64,000 bases of DNA from Trichostrongylus colubriformis. Lineage: Eukaryota; Nematoda; Chromadorea; Rhabditida; Trichostrongylidae. The notes under the pieces are model-generated. The model saw only the letters and a list, made by a program, of their open reading frames with translations. It had not been told where the DNA came from and ran no database searches. The stretch is from positions 2,277,501-2,341,500 of the forward strand of contig OZ022256.1 of NCBI GenBank assembly GCA_963978905.1. Direction: 5' to 3'. Position numbers and translations under genes: made by a program. Shown here one piece after another: positions 1-10,201 of this stretch; position 1 is the first letter of the stretch; each line of letters begins with the position of its first letter.

Positions 1-41
1 AGCACAAAAATGAATGTAATTCTGAACTTCATTTCAACAGG

Positions 42-269
42 TGCATTGCAGAAGTGATTCCTACGGAGCTCTTAGCACCACGTTTAGGTGAATTCCAAAG
101 ATTCGAAACATCGCCGATTCACACTGTTCCGCGTAATAAACCAGCACAACCACTCCCAGAAGATGAAAAAGTGCAAATATGCAGCGTATGTAGGAGTGAC
201 GCCGTTGCTATCCATGTCTTTACAGGATCGTACCTGTATGGGACATGCACGGTGCGCCATTTACCTGTA
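42..269 (+). CDS. possible 3'-terminal exon(s) of a gene entering from the left
   Basis: An acceptor-like run ending TTTCAACAG lies just before position 42, followed by an open frame reading ...EVIPTELLAPRLGEFQRFE... A strong donor-like GTATGT near 190 and acceptor-like TCTTTACAG near 229 would define a 40-base intron; splicing it keeps the frame, joins two cysteine-containing stretches (QIC to SDRTCMGHARC) and ends at a TAA near 267-269. Unspliced, the frame runs on to 515 through a poly-C repeat, which is unlikely for a real protein. I do not recognise the product. The upstream part would lie outside the window. This could also be chance open frame in repeat-rich DNA. Confidence 0.3.
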
Positions 270-303
270 AATCTTGTAAAAGAATGTCAGTGTACAGTAT
301 TTA

Positions 304-372
304 ACAAGTTAAACATGAAGATGATGCGCCATCATTCAGCGGTCTTGCAGTGCCCCCCCCCCCTCCCCCCTG
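304..372. repeat. right-end fragment of the poly-G/poly-C terminated repeat family
   Basis: AACATGAAGATG-like sequence runs into a C12 tract and a C-rich tail (about 350-369), like the right ends of the poly-G/poly-C elements elsewhere in the window. No matching G tract is seen to the left. Confidence 0.4.
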
Positions 373-958
373 ATTGCGATAGCACCCGTGCAACATTTGC
401 AGAATTACAAATTCATCTGTACGAGTACGAGAAACGTCCCTTATCCACTAAGCTAAAGCTCGTAATTCCCTCACCATCCTCCCTGAGCTGGGATATAGAA
501 TTGCTAAGAAGATGATTCCATGAAACACAAGATCTCTGCTTGTGGTGAACATGTTCCAATGCAAAAAATCCTACCAAAGTCTTTGAGAACCTCCCAAGTT
601 ACTTGTGACCATGCACACAACTTTCAGGGCAATCTTTTGATTCTTTGTCGGACATCCAGTCCGTGCATAACATCACTTAACTCTTTCTTGTGAATGTCAA
701 ATAAGTGTCCTTTCCTTTCATGTACGCATTTAGATGCATTAAAAAGGATACCTTGGGTACCCAGGCGTTCAGTAACTTCGTGGGCAATCAGGTCGACGGA
801 CTTTCATCGGGGTAATCAAACTCGTATCACCGTGGCAAAGGTACGGTAAATCACGGAATTCGTAATGGAAGAAAAGATGCGTTCAGAGCTGAAGATAACT
901 TATCTCGGGGAAAACATTCCTCAAAAGTAGTGACAGGGGTAATATTGGTAATGAGAAT
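373..958. other. no recognised feature
   Basis: No sustained coding frame, splice-bounded exon, inverted repeat or known repeat copy was recognised in this stretch. Confidence 0.4.
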
Positions 959-1265
959 TTTGATGTAAGTCGTCCAAATAAAAGCTAGGGGTCTCGAAAG
1001 ACCATCAATTGCAAAATTTTTGGTGAGAGGGGCGCCTCTGAGCTGTGCAGGAAGCGGCGTTTTTCAACGATTGTCCGCTTTTTTATCCCAGTGCGCCCCT
1101 TTTTCGAACGTGAGCCGCCTCTTTTGAGTACCAAGAGGGTCTTATTTCTCGGGTTTCTGACCGTTTCATCCAGTTTTTCTCCGACTTCATACTACTAAGC
1201 ACCTCGGCTTTCATATTCAGCAATCTTTTTCCCATTCGGCCCGAATTATCCCTATCACTGCCTTC
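959..1265 (+). repeat. dispersed repeat E, copy 1
   Basis: Three copies share the order: AAAGCTAGGGGTC-like start, GGGGCGCC block, CGCCCCTTTTT block, a GACCGTTTCAT block and a terminal CCTATCACTGCCTTC. The others are at about 6836-7165 and 44085-44372. Copies are clearly diverged, with no coding potential I could support. All three lie in the same orientation. Confidence 0.6.
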
Positions 1266-1632
1266 AAAGTGACTGACGAGTTGAAACTCATGTCAAAGGA
1301 ATTGTTTGGAGTTGTTGATTCAAAGAGACGAGCGAGCGGCTTGATTTGAATGTACCATTCGTCTAATCGCATCTTATCCTTTTTGCTTGAATCGCCTGAT
1401 TGATACATTATTCCTTTGCCTGAATTTGTCGACTCGCGTAAATTCATTTCATTTATTATACGTACAAAGAGAACATTGAATGGGATGGTTGTCCCAACAC
1501 ATATAAAACATATAAAACATATTAGTACAAAATGACAACAAAGACCTAAAAACAACAAACAAGAAATTGGGTGCAACTAACCACCATATCCCAATAACCA
1601 AAAGCAGTAAAAGCAAGAAAGCAAAGGTCCTA

Positions 1633-1980
1633 ACTGTAAAACTTGCTCATAGAAGATTTGAGCTGAGCAATATTAGAAGGCATCAGGAACTTTTTGCAAA
1701 ACTTGCCGAACACAGAAGAAGCGCGCACAGAAAAAAATCTGGGTCTTATACCCGTCTTCGATCTGGGGCATAGAATTTTATATTTATCACCCCGTGTAAT
1801 AGATGGAAGCAGCACGAAGAAGTTTTTGATTTCAACCGATACTCTGTCTGTGATGATTTTATATAGCATGATAAAATCAAATTTTTTTCTTCTGCATTCA
1901 AGAGATTCAAGCACAAGTATCTTTTTTCTAATAACACCTCTGGGTATAGCTTTGTAGTTGAAGCGCCTGAACCGCCTGAT
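1633..1980 (-). pseudogene. C-terminal remnant of a non-LTR retrotransposon reverse-transcriptase ORF (CR1/jockey-like)
   Basis: The minus-strand frame (open from 2322 to 1630) ends with the order typical of the conserved region after the RT domain in CR1/jockey-type LINEs: RRFRRFNYKAIPRG, LESLECRRKKFDFIMLYKI, a spacer with FF and STRG-like residues, then RFFSVRASSVFGKF and LKSSMSKF. In intact elements this tail follows the RT domain. Here only the tail is recognisable; the 110 residues upstream (1980-2322) do not resemble the RT core, so this is a 5'-truncated or rearranged remnant. The frame is still open, suggesting moderate age. The exact LINE clade is not determined. Confidence 0.6.
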
Positions 1981-2394
1981 CGAATAGTATCCTTTCCTTT
2001 TCCTTGAATCGCTCGAGTAGCGCGAATAGCGAACTCTGAACAATAACTTACATGCCATGAACTTGCGTATTATGCGGCCAGAACCTGCCACGCATCCCAA
2101 TTGCCTCGTACTTTCTCTTTGCACATATTCCTGTTTTCTCCCCTCCAGTAAAGCTGTCCCCTCTTTCTTGCCTTTCGTGAAAATTTCACGCACTGCGACC
2201 ATCCTTTCATCGGCATTACTATTTTGAAAAGCTACTGGAAAGGTCAGCCAAAGATGGATGTAACTGCTGTCGCCTGCGGCTACATCCATCTTTCCTGGAT
2301 ATATCTGTCCCCACGATGGCAATTACATACAGCAAAAATCCACTGAATAACTTCCTGCAGGATATAATTGCCATCGCCTACCTCCGTTCATTTA

Positions 2395-3277
2395 TTAGAT
2401 TGTCCCAAAAGTCTTGTAGGATTGTTTTTCGATCATCACTTTTTATTATTTTTTCTTCTCACAAACAACAATTAGGCAACAACGTATTCACCATTGTTAT
2501 CAACAACACTCTGCCATCTCATAGGTAGATCGCTGATTCCCTTCTCCTAAAACTCTGGGTTCTGAGAGTCGAAGAAGTCAGCGATCGCCTTTGCAAGCAT
2601 GTCATAATCAGCGAATTTTCTCTTGGCCAGGAAGGATTCAAGAGGATGGAATAGGTGATAGTCAGAAGGGGCAATTCTGGAGAGTATGGCGGGTGGGGCA
2701 GCACATCCCAGCCGAGCTCCTATAACTTGGCCTGGGTACTTTTTGCGAAATGGGAGTGGGCGTCGTCATGAAGGAGGGTGACCGTGGACCTTTTCCGGCA
2801 CTTTTCTCGATTAGCGACGGCGATCTGCTGGAGCTGGTGGGTGCATACGGCGGCGATGACAGTCTCGCCTTGTACCAGCACCTCTTGCAAAAGCATTCCT
2901 TCCGCGTTCCAGAGGTACACAATCCTGAGCGTGGTTTGTCTTCAATGTCAATCTCGCCGTTGCTGAAGCTGATGAACCAGCGGCGCACGGTCACGTAACT
3001 CACACATCCCTTATCCAATGCAGCGTTGATGGAGTGGCAAGCTTTCGTCGCTTTGGTGCCGCGAGGCCACTCACAGTAGGCGACACCGCGTGTTGGGTGG
3101 GTATCGACTGCGGGCATTGTAGCTCTCCCCACGGAACCTGGTGGGTCAATATATATTTTCTTGGAAAGCTTAGGGAACCTCCTACCACATTCCGAAACCG
3201 CCCCGACCTGCCTCGAAGTAAGCAAGAGTTATTGGTTTTTTTGGAAAAAATCCTACAAGACTTTTGGGACAACCTAA
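2395..3277 (-). mobile_element. internally deleted mariner-like transposon
   Basis: The ends are inverted repeats: left TTAGATTGTCCCAAAAGTCT at 2395, and the right end (to 3277) reads TTAGGTTGTCCCAAAAGTCT on the opposite strand. A TA precedes the left end; the right flank is TT, so the duplication is imperfect. The 883-bp body holds broken minus-strand mariner transposase pieces: a helix-turn-helix part (YVTVRRWFISFSNGEIDIED), a second-Asp block read as HDDAHSHFAKSTQAKL instead of DNARPH, and a third block PHPPYSPELP. Full elements are about 1.3 kb, so roughly a third is missing. Confidence 0.85.
2662..3225 (-). pseudogene. degenerate mariner transposase
   Basis: This minus-strand frame contains the second helix-turn-helix region of a mariner transposase and then shifts frame. 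The second catalytic block is in another frame near 2720-2780 and the PPYSPEL block near 2650-2700 in a third. The first catalytic Asp region is absent, matching the internal deletion. It cannot encode an active transposase. Confidence 0.75.
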
Positions 3278-4206
3278 TTCATTACATTTCTTCGCTGGTG
3301 GTTTGATCACCGCCAATAGCGTATAACTAACAGAGTTTCGTAGCTGCCCACAATGCGGATGTGATTTCAATGTAACCTATAACTCATTACTTGTGACTTA
3401 TGCACTCTAATCTTGTGGGAAGGCTCATTAAATGGCCCTAATTCATTTCACGGAATCTCCTGGAACAGTTTGCAGCTCACCTGCAGCTTGCTTGAACGAA
3501 AATCCATCCTTATAACTGTCATTTCGACAACTTTATCAGCACTCCCGGTATTATTGGAGCGCCCTGTCATTATCATACACCCAGTCACCTGTCATGCACT
3601 GATTCGAGTCCGCTCGTTGTCTGGTGACTGAATTCATTAGGTGGTTAAACAATACTCGTGTTGTTCAACTTTCTCAAAACAAGATTGATGCAAAATCTTT
3701 TTAGAAGTCCAATAGTAATTATAGCTGGTTGACTTTGCTCAAAGGTACACATGGTTATAATAAGAGTAATTCAATCCCTTTGTGATGCCTAAAGATTATT
3801 TCATAGCAGTCCAAACTGCACTATGGCTGCTCGACTTTCAGTCATTAAAAATTTAACTGGAAAACTATCCCACTCATTCGATATGGTTAGCAGAAGAAGA
3901 GGCAACAAGTTGATAAAGGATTCTAACAATGATTGTCACAGTTTAGGATAAGGTAGCATTCCTGATGGGTAGAGAACACTAGCAGAATAACGATTTTGTA
4001 GGAAACCCTTGACTAAATGACGATTGAGATAAGCTGTCTACGGTAGGTTTAGGTTGGGCATTAGCATCGGAAGGCAAAAAGCACCAGTAGGCACCTTTCC
4101 TCACTTTTCCTCTAGAAATCGACGAACCCTGGGGTGGTCTTGGACATTTGCTCCTGGAATTGTCGGATTGGTTCGACACCTACAGAGCAGGTGTTCGGTG
4201 TGCGAT
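3278..4206. other. no recognised feature
   Basis: Only short frames and no repeat shared with the rest of the window were recognised. Confidence 0.35.
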
Positions 4207-4321
4207 CGAGCGAGCTATGCGTGCCTTAGTGGATGGGTCCTGAAGCGATGACTATGTTCAAAGCTTTATTCTGGGCGTAATCGCTTCAGGACCCATCCAA
4301 TGAGGCGCGCATAGCTCGCAC
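4207..4321. repeat. hairpin, internal part of the TGTACCC-type MITE family
   Basis: An inverted repeat with about 45-base arms (GCGAGCTATGCG...GGATGGGTCCTGAAGCGAT against its reverse complement) and a ~25-base loop. The arms resemble the interior of the MITEs at 15451-15679 and 57600-57826 (CGAGCTATGCGCG...GGGTCCTAAAACGAT), but the TGTACCC ends are not seen here. Confidence 0.55.
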
Positions 4322-4957
4322 CATATCGTCGTATGTCAAAAGCGGTAGCGCGGATTTTTTCTCCTAATCGTACACAGCCATACATTACTTACTATAATCG
4401 CCGGTGACCATGTTGGATAGCCGTGCAAAGGTTCAGTGAAAGTAAAGTTAGCAAGAACATGGACAGCTCAAGTCCTAAGTTGAGCTGTTCTTTATCCATC
4501 ACACTTGTGAAAAAATTCCATGTTTTTGGCAACCTCGCAAACAGTTCAAGGTGCGAAAATTGACACCGAAATTCATACTTTTGAGTCTTCCCAAATTTGT
4601 ACGGCTTTTTTGCAGCATTAGGAGTATAGTGTCAGACAAGGGCTACACGACCTGGAACCTTTTCCAAGAGCAGGGCCAATAGCTACGATGGTGAATATCC
4701 AGGTGTTTGTGAGTCCATTATCTTCGAAAAAAAATTCCTGAGTGAATGGTATCACCTCCACCACCATCGATTGAAAGTCAGGCTGGAGTCAGACTTTTTC
4801 GGCTTCTATTTGCAAAGAAGGCTAAGAAGGTTAACCGTGTTTCTTGGTGTGGGGTCATCAGTCATGAGTGGATTCGCCTTTCCAGACAGCTGATTTACTG
4901 TGGATTTAAAGACGTTGGGTGTTGGCAATTTTGGCCTACGGCAAAGCCTACCATATG
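4322..4957. other. no recognised feature
   Basis: No coding, RNA or repeat signal was recognised. Confidence 0.3.
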
Positions 4958-5225
4958 CCACATTACTAAGACGTCAAGTATGAATTCAACGGATTTTTTA
5001 CTAACTCCTTTTTTCTTACCTTTTCGCTCATTCTCCTCATCACTGTTTTGCTTGATTGCTGTTGTTGTTGCCTCACTTATTCATCATTATAAATAAATGA
5101 AATACACCCTACGAGACAACAAATAAGTTCTTCTTTGCGACCATCCCGGGAAGGTGATGTTGCGGTTCAAAGTGATGCGCGGGTGATGCGGATACAGACG
5201 ACAAAGCCGCGCTTTTGAATTCGGG
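4958..5225 (+). repeat. dispersed repeat G, copy 1
   Basis: This matches the reverse complement of about 30884-31174 over most of its length: shared blocks include ACTAAGACGTC, CTTACCTTTTCGCTCA, CACCCTACGAGACAACAAAT and GGTGATGTTGC. No inverted termini or coding frame were seen. Confidence 0.65.
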
Positions 5226-5556
5226 CTTGCCGATTATCGCTTTCACCCTTGAATGTTTGTTTTAGAACAATCTTTCTTCCCATCTTGCTGTTTCTCTCAA
5301 ATTCTCCCGCCTCCTTTAAAGTCTCAGCTACATAGTTGGTCGGCTTATGTCAAAGATAAAGACCAAAGACTGAAGATAAAGAAATGGGATGCCAAACATA
5401 TTACATGCTTGGGTGAATTTATTCAAATAATTGTTGTCACTCGTCCCAATAAATACAGTTTCCAGTGGAAAGCAGGTAAGATTCATAAAATAGGTGGAAG
5501 CTATAACTGTAACCGTCCATCACACAATGTTTTAGGGTAATAAAATGTTAATTTCG

Positions 5557-5880
5557 AGGTGTGTAGCCTTATGTCGACTTTTAGCGCGGCGAGCACGAGT
5601 TGATTTCTTCGCGTGTGATTGTGTATATTGCGTGCCGTACGCTTACATTACACAATCTTCGGAAGAAACTACAAATCCTTATTTATTAAGATACGCGCGA
5701 CCATTACAAAGAAATACTTAAACATGCTGTCAAATAAAAAGAAACTATTTCTTTGGAAAACCTCCACTATACCCGCCCATTGCGTTCTGAACGGCACTGC
5801 TATCGACTGCGGTGAGTCGTGCTGCTGGCGCTGCGGGTACGACGCCGCAAAGCGAAAATTCGACATAACGCTACACACCC
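5557..5880. mobile_element. MITE of family A (GGTGTGTAGCCTTATGTCGA ends)
   Basis: The left end GGTGTGTAGCCTTATGTCGA and right end TTCGACATAACGCTACACACC are inverted repeats, each followed inward by GC-rich sequence (GCGCGGCGAGCACGAG on the left, GACGCCGCAAAGCG on the right). Length is about 324 bp with no transposase. Related copies: 6534-6816, ~17205-17855, 29276-29628, 32513-32745, 55231-55610. Confidence 0.7.
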
Positions 5881-6533
5881 TTAGTTTTGTTGTTCCCATA
5901 GTGAATATAGTTCACGCAACATTAATGATATAAGCTGTGTCAGAACACTTGCACGTCTCCCCAGGATTTGTACGCAAGTTAGAGCTCCCAATTACTTGTC
6001 TTCCCATCCATGGTTATCATAAAAGGTTCATGCAGAGATGTGGTGTGCCATGGTTGTTAACTGTAGACAACTTGTGCTTTGCCTGCGTTCGGCTCAGTTT
6101 TAATCGTAATCTAAGCCACTTATTCACGCATCATGTTCGTCTAAACACAAGCATTTCAAAAATGTACGCATGACACAGCTGATCCTTGCCGTCAATTCAG
6201 GCTGCCTCTTTAGCCATCCTTTCTTCTTTAGGCAGATCTTCAAAACACTCATTCCTTCTTGGCTTGCGAACTGAACACATTTTCACAGAGGAAAAGTTCA
6301 AGAAAACCTTCATTGTTATCCTTTGTTTTTGTTTTGTATATAATACTATATTTACAGCTGATCACACTTTGATCCACATATTATGATAACACCGCAAAAA
6401 CTTAGGAAAACAAAATATGTGTAAAATTGAAGAGCAAAGATCGTATAGAGACCAATTTTTGAGGGAAGCATTATTTTCCATGATTTTACTCAAAGACAAT
6501 GATAAGGATGATATGGTTGACGGGAACTCTTGG
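5881..6533. other. no recognised feature
   Basis: Short open frames only, none supported by splice signals or similarity. Confidence 0.3.
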
Positions 6534-6816
6534 GGTGCGTGCACTTATGACGAATTTTCGCGCGGCTGCGCGCAACGAGCGCCTCGGCGGGTGCGAGTAC
6601 CAGTGACGGCATGGCAGCCTTCAAGCAAGGCGTGTAGCATGGGTGGAGGAAGCAGGGTGGCATGGGTGCAGGAGGCAGTGTGGCATGGATGGAAGTGCAG
6701 AAGTAACGCAGCCACGCTCTGCCAGGCTCCGAAGGGCAATTGATTCGGCAAGTCGTACTGATGGTTCCGCGAGTGCGACGCCGCAAAGCCATTTCCTGTC
6801 AAAAGTGCACACACCC
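6534..6816. mobile_element. MITE of family A
   Basis: GGGTGCGTGCACTTATGACG at the left is inverted at the right as GTCAAAAGTGCACACACCC. Inside, a GCAGGGTGGCATGG-type motif is repeated; a similar motif occurs at about 63250-63270 in the last visible testin introns. Confidence 0.6.
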
Positions 6817-6835
6817 AAACTCTTAATCTTGGCAA

Positions 6836-7165
6836 CGCGAATGAAAGCTAGGGGTCTTACAAAAGTATGTGTGGCGGAACTTCCAATGGGAAGGGGCGCC
6901 TCGGGCATTATAAGAGCCGTTTTCTTCTGCAGCTGTCATTTGTCTTATCCCGGCCCGCCCTTTTTCAGACCCGACTCGCTCTTTTTGAGAATAAACTGTG
7001 AGAAGTAGGCCTCATGTCTCGAGTTTTTGACTGTTTCATTCCGCTATTTCTTCACTTTCGCACTATTATATTAACCACCTCGACCTTCAAATTTGAAATT
7101 TTCCATATTCGCCTGGACGATTTTTCCATATTCGGCCCAAATTACTCCTATCACTGCCTGTAACG
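6836..7165 (+). repeat. dispersed repeat E, copy 2
   Basis: Shares GAAAGCTAGGGGTCTTAC, GGGGCGCCTCGGGCATTATAA and the terminal CTCCTATCACTGCCTG with the copies at 959-1265 and 44085-44372. It is closest to the 44-kb copy (shared GCATTATAAGAGCCGT-type block). It abuts the MITE to its left. Confidence 0.6.
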
Positions 7166-7343
7166 AGATGCATAACCCTAGTCGCATGTGCGACTGACCA
7201 AGAATCGTTGTGGCTATGAAGGTATTTGTTTTTCGAATGCGGTTCCGAATGGGGTGGCTTCGATTGCAGTAAACTCTAACGTGAACTCACCACGTGAGCG
7301 AAGACAGCAAAAATTGTGGACACTCCATGTCTCAGCAGAGATA

Positions 7344-8615
7344 TTAGGTTGTCCGAAAAGTAATGAGACAAATGCAGTGGTGAGATTCAATATTAAGTGT
7401 TTTTGGACGTCGAAGTCGTGAGAGGACAAAATTCTGGAATTTAGTGTTTCAAGTCCAGTACATATATGCCACCAAGGGCATATGGTCCATACTGTTTTCA
7501 TCTTTCACAAACGTGCTAAAGATGGATGAGAAAAAAAAGCTGTATCGGGCAGCTCTCCTTCTACACTATCGTTCAGGTAAATCCACGGATGAGGCCCATC
7601 GGCTTTTGCTGGAAGAAATGAAGGATCAAGCACCTTCTCGAGCGACGTGCTTCAGATGGTACGGCAAGTTCGACAAAGGAGGGAAATGTCTCGAAGACTG
7701 TAGTCGTTCAGGACGTCCACTGACGCGAAAGAAGCAGCTCATACTTGCCATCTGTGAGGAACGACCTAACGTTACAGTGCGCGAGCTTGCCACCTCCTCG
7801 GGTGCTCCTAAATCCACGGTACACGATGTTCTTCGTGCGTCAGGTAAAGTGGCAAAGTTGCCTCGGGTTCTTCCGCACGCTGTCAGCCCTCACGACAAGA
7901 AGAAGCGTGTTGTAGTGTGCACTTCTCTGCTCAGCCGTCATCGCACGCTTTCCTGGATTGACTCCATCGTTACCATGGATGAGAAGTATTGTGTCTACGA
8001 TAACACGGTGCGCCGAAAACATTGGGTCGACTTCGATGAATGGCCGAAACCACAGCCGAAACATCCCGATCATGACAAGAAGGAGTTGCTCTCATTCTGG
8101 TGGGATATTAAAGGCCCGGTGTTTTGGGAACTGGTTCCAACTGGTTCTATGGTCGACTCTGAAAGATTCCGTACTCAGCTGGAAAGAGTAGCTGAAATTC
8201 TGCGTAGTCGCCGTCGTGGGAGAGGCAAAATCCTACTCCTCATGGATAACGCCAGGCCACACACGTCGAAAAGGACTCAGAGTAAGCTGAGAGAGCTGGA
8301 GATCGAACTTGTACCCCATCCACCGTACTCACCAGATCTCGCTCCATCAGTTTTCCACATATTTCGTTCTCTTCAATCCTCTTTTGCTGGAAAAAAATTC
8401 ACCAATCGGGAGGACGTCGAATTAGCTGCCAACAACTTCTTGAAGTCGAAGCCTCCGGAGTTCTTTGCTAATGGAATCAGATCTCTGCCGCAAAGATGGC
8501 AGTATGTGAAGGAACACAATGGCGAATATTATAGTAAATGATATTGATTTGTAATAAAGTTACCGACGAATCACTGCACTACGACATTTGTCTCATTACT
8601 TTTCGGACAACCTAA
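7344..8615 (+). mobile_element. near-complete mariner transposon
   Basis: 1272 bp bounded by ~31-bp inverted repeats starting TTAGGTTGTCCGAAAAGTAA and flanked by TA on both sides (7342-7343 and 8616-8617), the target duplication of mariners. It carries one long transposase frame on the + strand. The nearly identical termini and uninterrupted frame indicate a fairly recent insertion, but the transposase lacks one catalytic residue. Confidence 0.95.
7522..8541 (+). CDS. mariner transposase with a mutated third catalytic Asp (DD34V)
   Basis: A DDE/D transposase of 339 residues, the usual mariner length. The ATG at 7522 (MDEKKKLYRAALLLHYR) is preferred over the upstream open frame because mariner transposases start close to the N-terminal helix-turn-helix. 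Visible in order: helix-turn-helix DNA-binding half (about 1-110), first catalytic Asp 153 in TMDEKY, second Asp 242 in LLMDNARPHTS, and the YSPDLAPS block. The third catalytic position, 35 residues after Asp242, is Val277 (PSVFHIF, codon GTT) where the family has Asp (codon GAT is one base away). The WVPHEL-type linker and the W(L/V)D block are also altered. It may still bind termini but should not cut DNA. Confidence 0.93.
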   Translation: MDEKKKLYRAALLLHYRSGKSTDEAHRLLLEEMKDQAPSRATCFRWYGKFDKGGKCLEDCSRSGRPLTRKKQLILAICEERPNVTVRELATSSGAPKSTVHDVLRASGKVAKLPRVLPHAVSPHDKKKRVVVCTSLLSRHRTLSWIDSIVTMDEKYCVYDNTVRRKHWVDFDEWPKPQPKHPDHDKKELLSFWWDIKGPVFWELVPTGSMVDSERFRTQLERVAEILRSRRRGRGKILLLMDNARPHTSKRTQSKLRELEIELVPHPPYSPDLAPSVFHIFRSLQSSFAGKKFTNREDVELAANNFLKSKPPEFFANGIRSLPQRWQYVKEHNGEYYSK

Positions 8616-8980
8616 TAAAATAGTTTTCAAAAGCTTTTTTTAAAAGACACGGGCAATCTTGCTCCATAGACACCATCTGGAATGGAACTCTTGTATCTTC
8701 TTTCTTATTAGAGGCTCCTAAATGCTTTTTAGGTTGTTTTTGATTTTCGGTTGTTTTTATCTTGAAAATTCAAAAAACATCGGCTTACTTTATCTGTAAA
8801 GCTTATAAGTAAATGTATGGGAAGCTGTTATCATCATCGCTAACGCTAATTACTGTAGTCGCCTGCGTAATCTTGTGATAGTTGGCTTACGATAACACGA
8901 GCAAAAATATGCACGATACGGCTCCTAATTTCTGCTAAATCCAAGGAATGCGTCAGGAAAATCTGTCGTAATCCGTGTTT
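8616..8980. other. no recognised feature
   Basis: AT-rich intergenic sequence; nothing supported. Confidence 0.3.
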
Positions 8981-9503
8981 TTGCCATAATTATACCTGAG
9001 GCGGTCCGAATGCTTTGAAAAACAGACCAGTTGCTAGAGCAGGTCGAGACGAATCTCTGTATGTAAGAAACAATCATTTTCTTCTGTCTGATCATCTTCA
9101 TTTTTTAGAAAATGAGAAATTGACTCTCGAGAAGCGAGAAAGTACCTGCGGGCATGTCGTAGACTCCCCACTTCAGCTAAAAGTTTGTTTAAGCATTTAA
9201 AACCGAGGAATGTCAGCATATTCGAACTCATTCATGGATGGTTTTACACAATTTCAGTTTGAATAGTTCCAAATGGTTTCAAATGGCTACACTAAAACTT
9301 TCAGCTGATGGAGAGTTTACGATACCGTCATGTCCGCAGGTACTTTCTCGCGTTTAGGAGACTCAATTTCCCATTTTCTCGGAAATGAATATGATCAGAC
9401 AAATGAACGTTCCCTACATAAGGAGAGTCGTCTCGGCGAGCCCTAGCCTGGCCTGTTTTTCAAAGCAATTGGACCGCCTCAGGTCTAGTATTATAATTGC
9501 AAA
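8981..9503. mobile_element. foldback element with ~200-bp imperfect arms
   Basis: The left arm from ACCTGAGGCGGTCCGAATGC (8994) through GCGAGAAAGTACCTGCGGGC is repeated inverted, ending GGACCGCCTCAGGT near 9485. The match extends outward through CATAATTAT-type sequence. About 110 bp separates the arms. No coding content. Confidence 0.7.
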
Positions 9504-9809
9504 TGCATGGATTGCGACAGATTTTTCTCACTCAATCCGTGGATTTAGCTGAGGTTAGGAGCAGTATTGTATATATTATGAAGTTGCTACGGTGCCGGCT
9601 TTGCTTTTGCAGGTGTTCCTTCATCTTTGAAAATCTGCACTCCATCAGAATTTATAGTAAAGAGCTGTACAGGACAAAACTCCTCTCACTTTTCAATTCC
9701 TCTCACTCCTCATTCTCATTTCTTTTTCGCCTCATTTTGTCCCGAATCTCCGTGTCCCGGCCACTTTCGTTTGCAGCTGCCGCCATACATAATTGTGTTT
9801 CTTTACAGA

Positions 9810-9886
9810 ATGTGGTGCTTTGCATGTTGTATAGTTTTGGCAGCCTGCTCAATCTTTCTACCATGTCTTACCTGTGCACAATTAAA
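9810..9886 (+). CDS. orphan first exon encoding a signal peptide
   Basis: TTTCTTTACAG at 9798-9808 is a good acceptor, possibly for a trans-spliced leader, and the ATG follows at once. The exon reads MWCFACCIVLAACSIFLPCL then TCAQLK, a short N-region, a hydrophobic core and a small-residue cleavage site, and ends at GTGAGT with two bases left over. The next exon was not identified with certainty. By phase, it could join the acceptor at 24312 and add a leader to the four-membrane-segment protein, but a 14-kb intron and the mismatch with that protein's expected topology make this doubtful. Confidence 0.4.
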
Positions 9887-10201
9887 GTGAGTTATTTATT
9901 TATTTATTCTCGAAGTAAAGGCTCATTATCCTAGACCATTATATCCCATCAAGAACAGTTCATGGATTTCTTGGGATGGAAGTTTTGATCCATCTCAAGG
10001 ACGTTTTGTTCCATCCCCGCGCTGATCGCGCGAAACTTATAGTCAAGAGGTTGTAAAGCGGACAGATTTAATGGTGCAAAAATTGTCAGCGCCTTCATCC
10101 ATAGTAGGAGAGGCTCTTCCGACATATTAAGGTTGTTCGCACGGCGAAATGTTGTTTGTAAAAAATAAGAAATTGAAAAAGAGGAGACGTACTTCTCAAG
10201 A

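Noticed and set aside
54..515. 153-codon frame taken as one unspliced gene
   Set aside because: Its second half translates a C-tract repeat; at most the part before about 269 could be an exon.
9497..9934. 145-codon frame rich in Leu/Ser/Phe
   Set aside because: No similarity; the signal-peptide exon at 9810-9886 in another frame, with proper splice sites, is the better reading.
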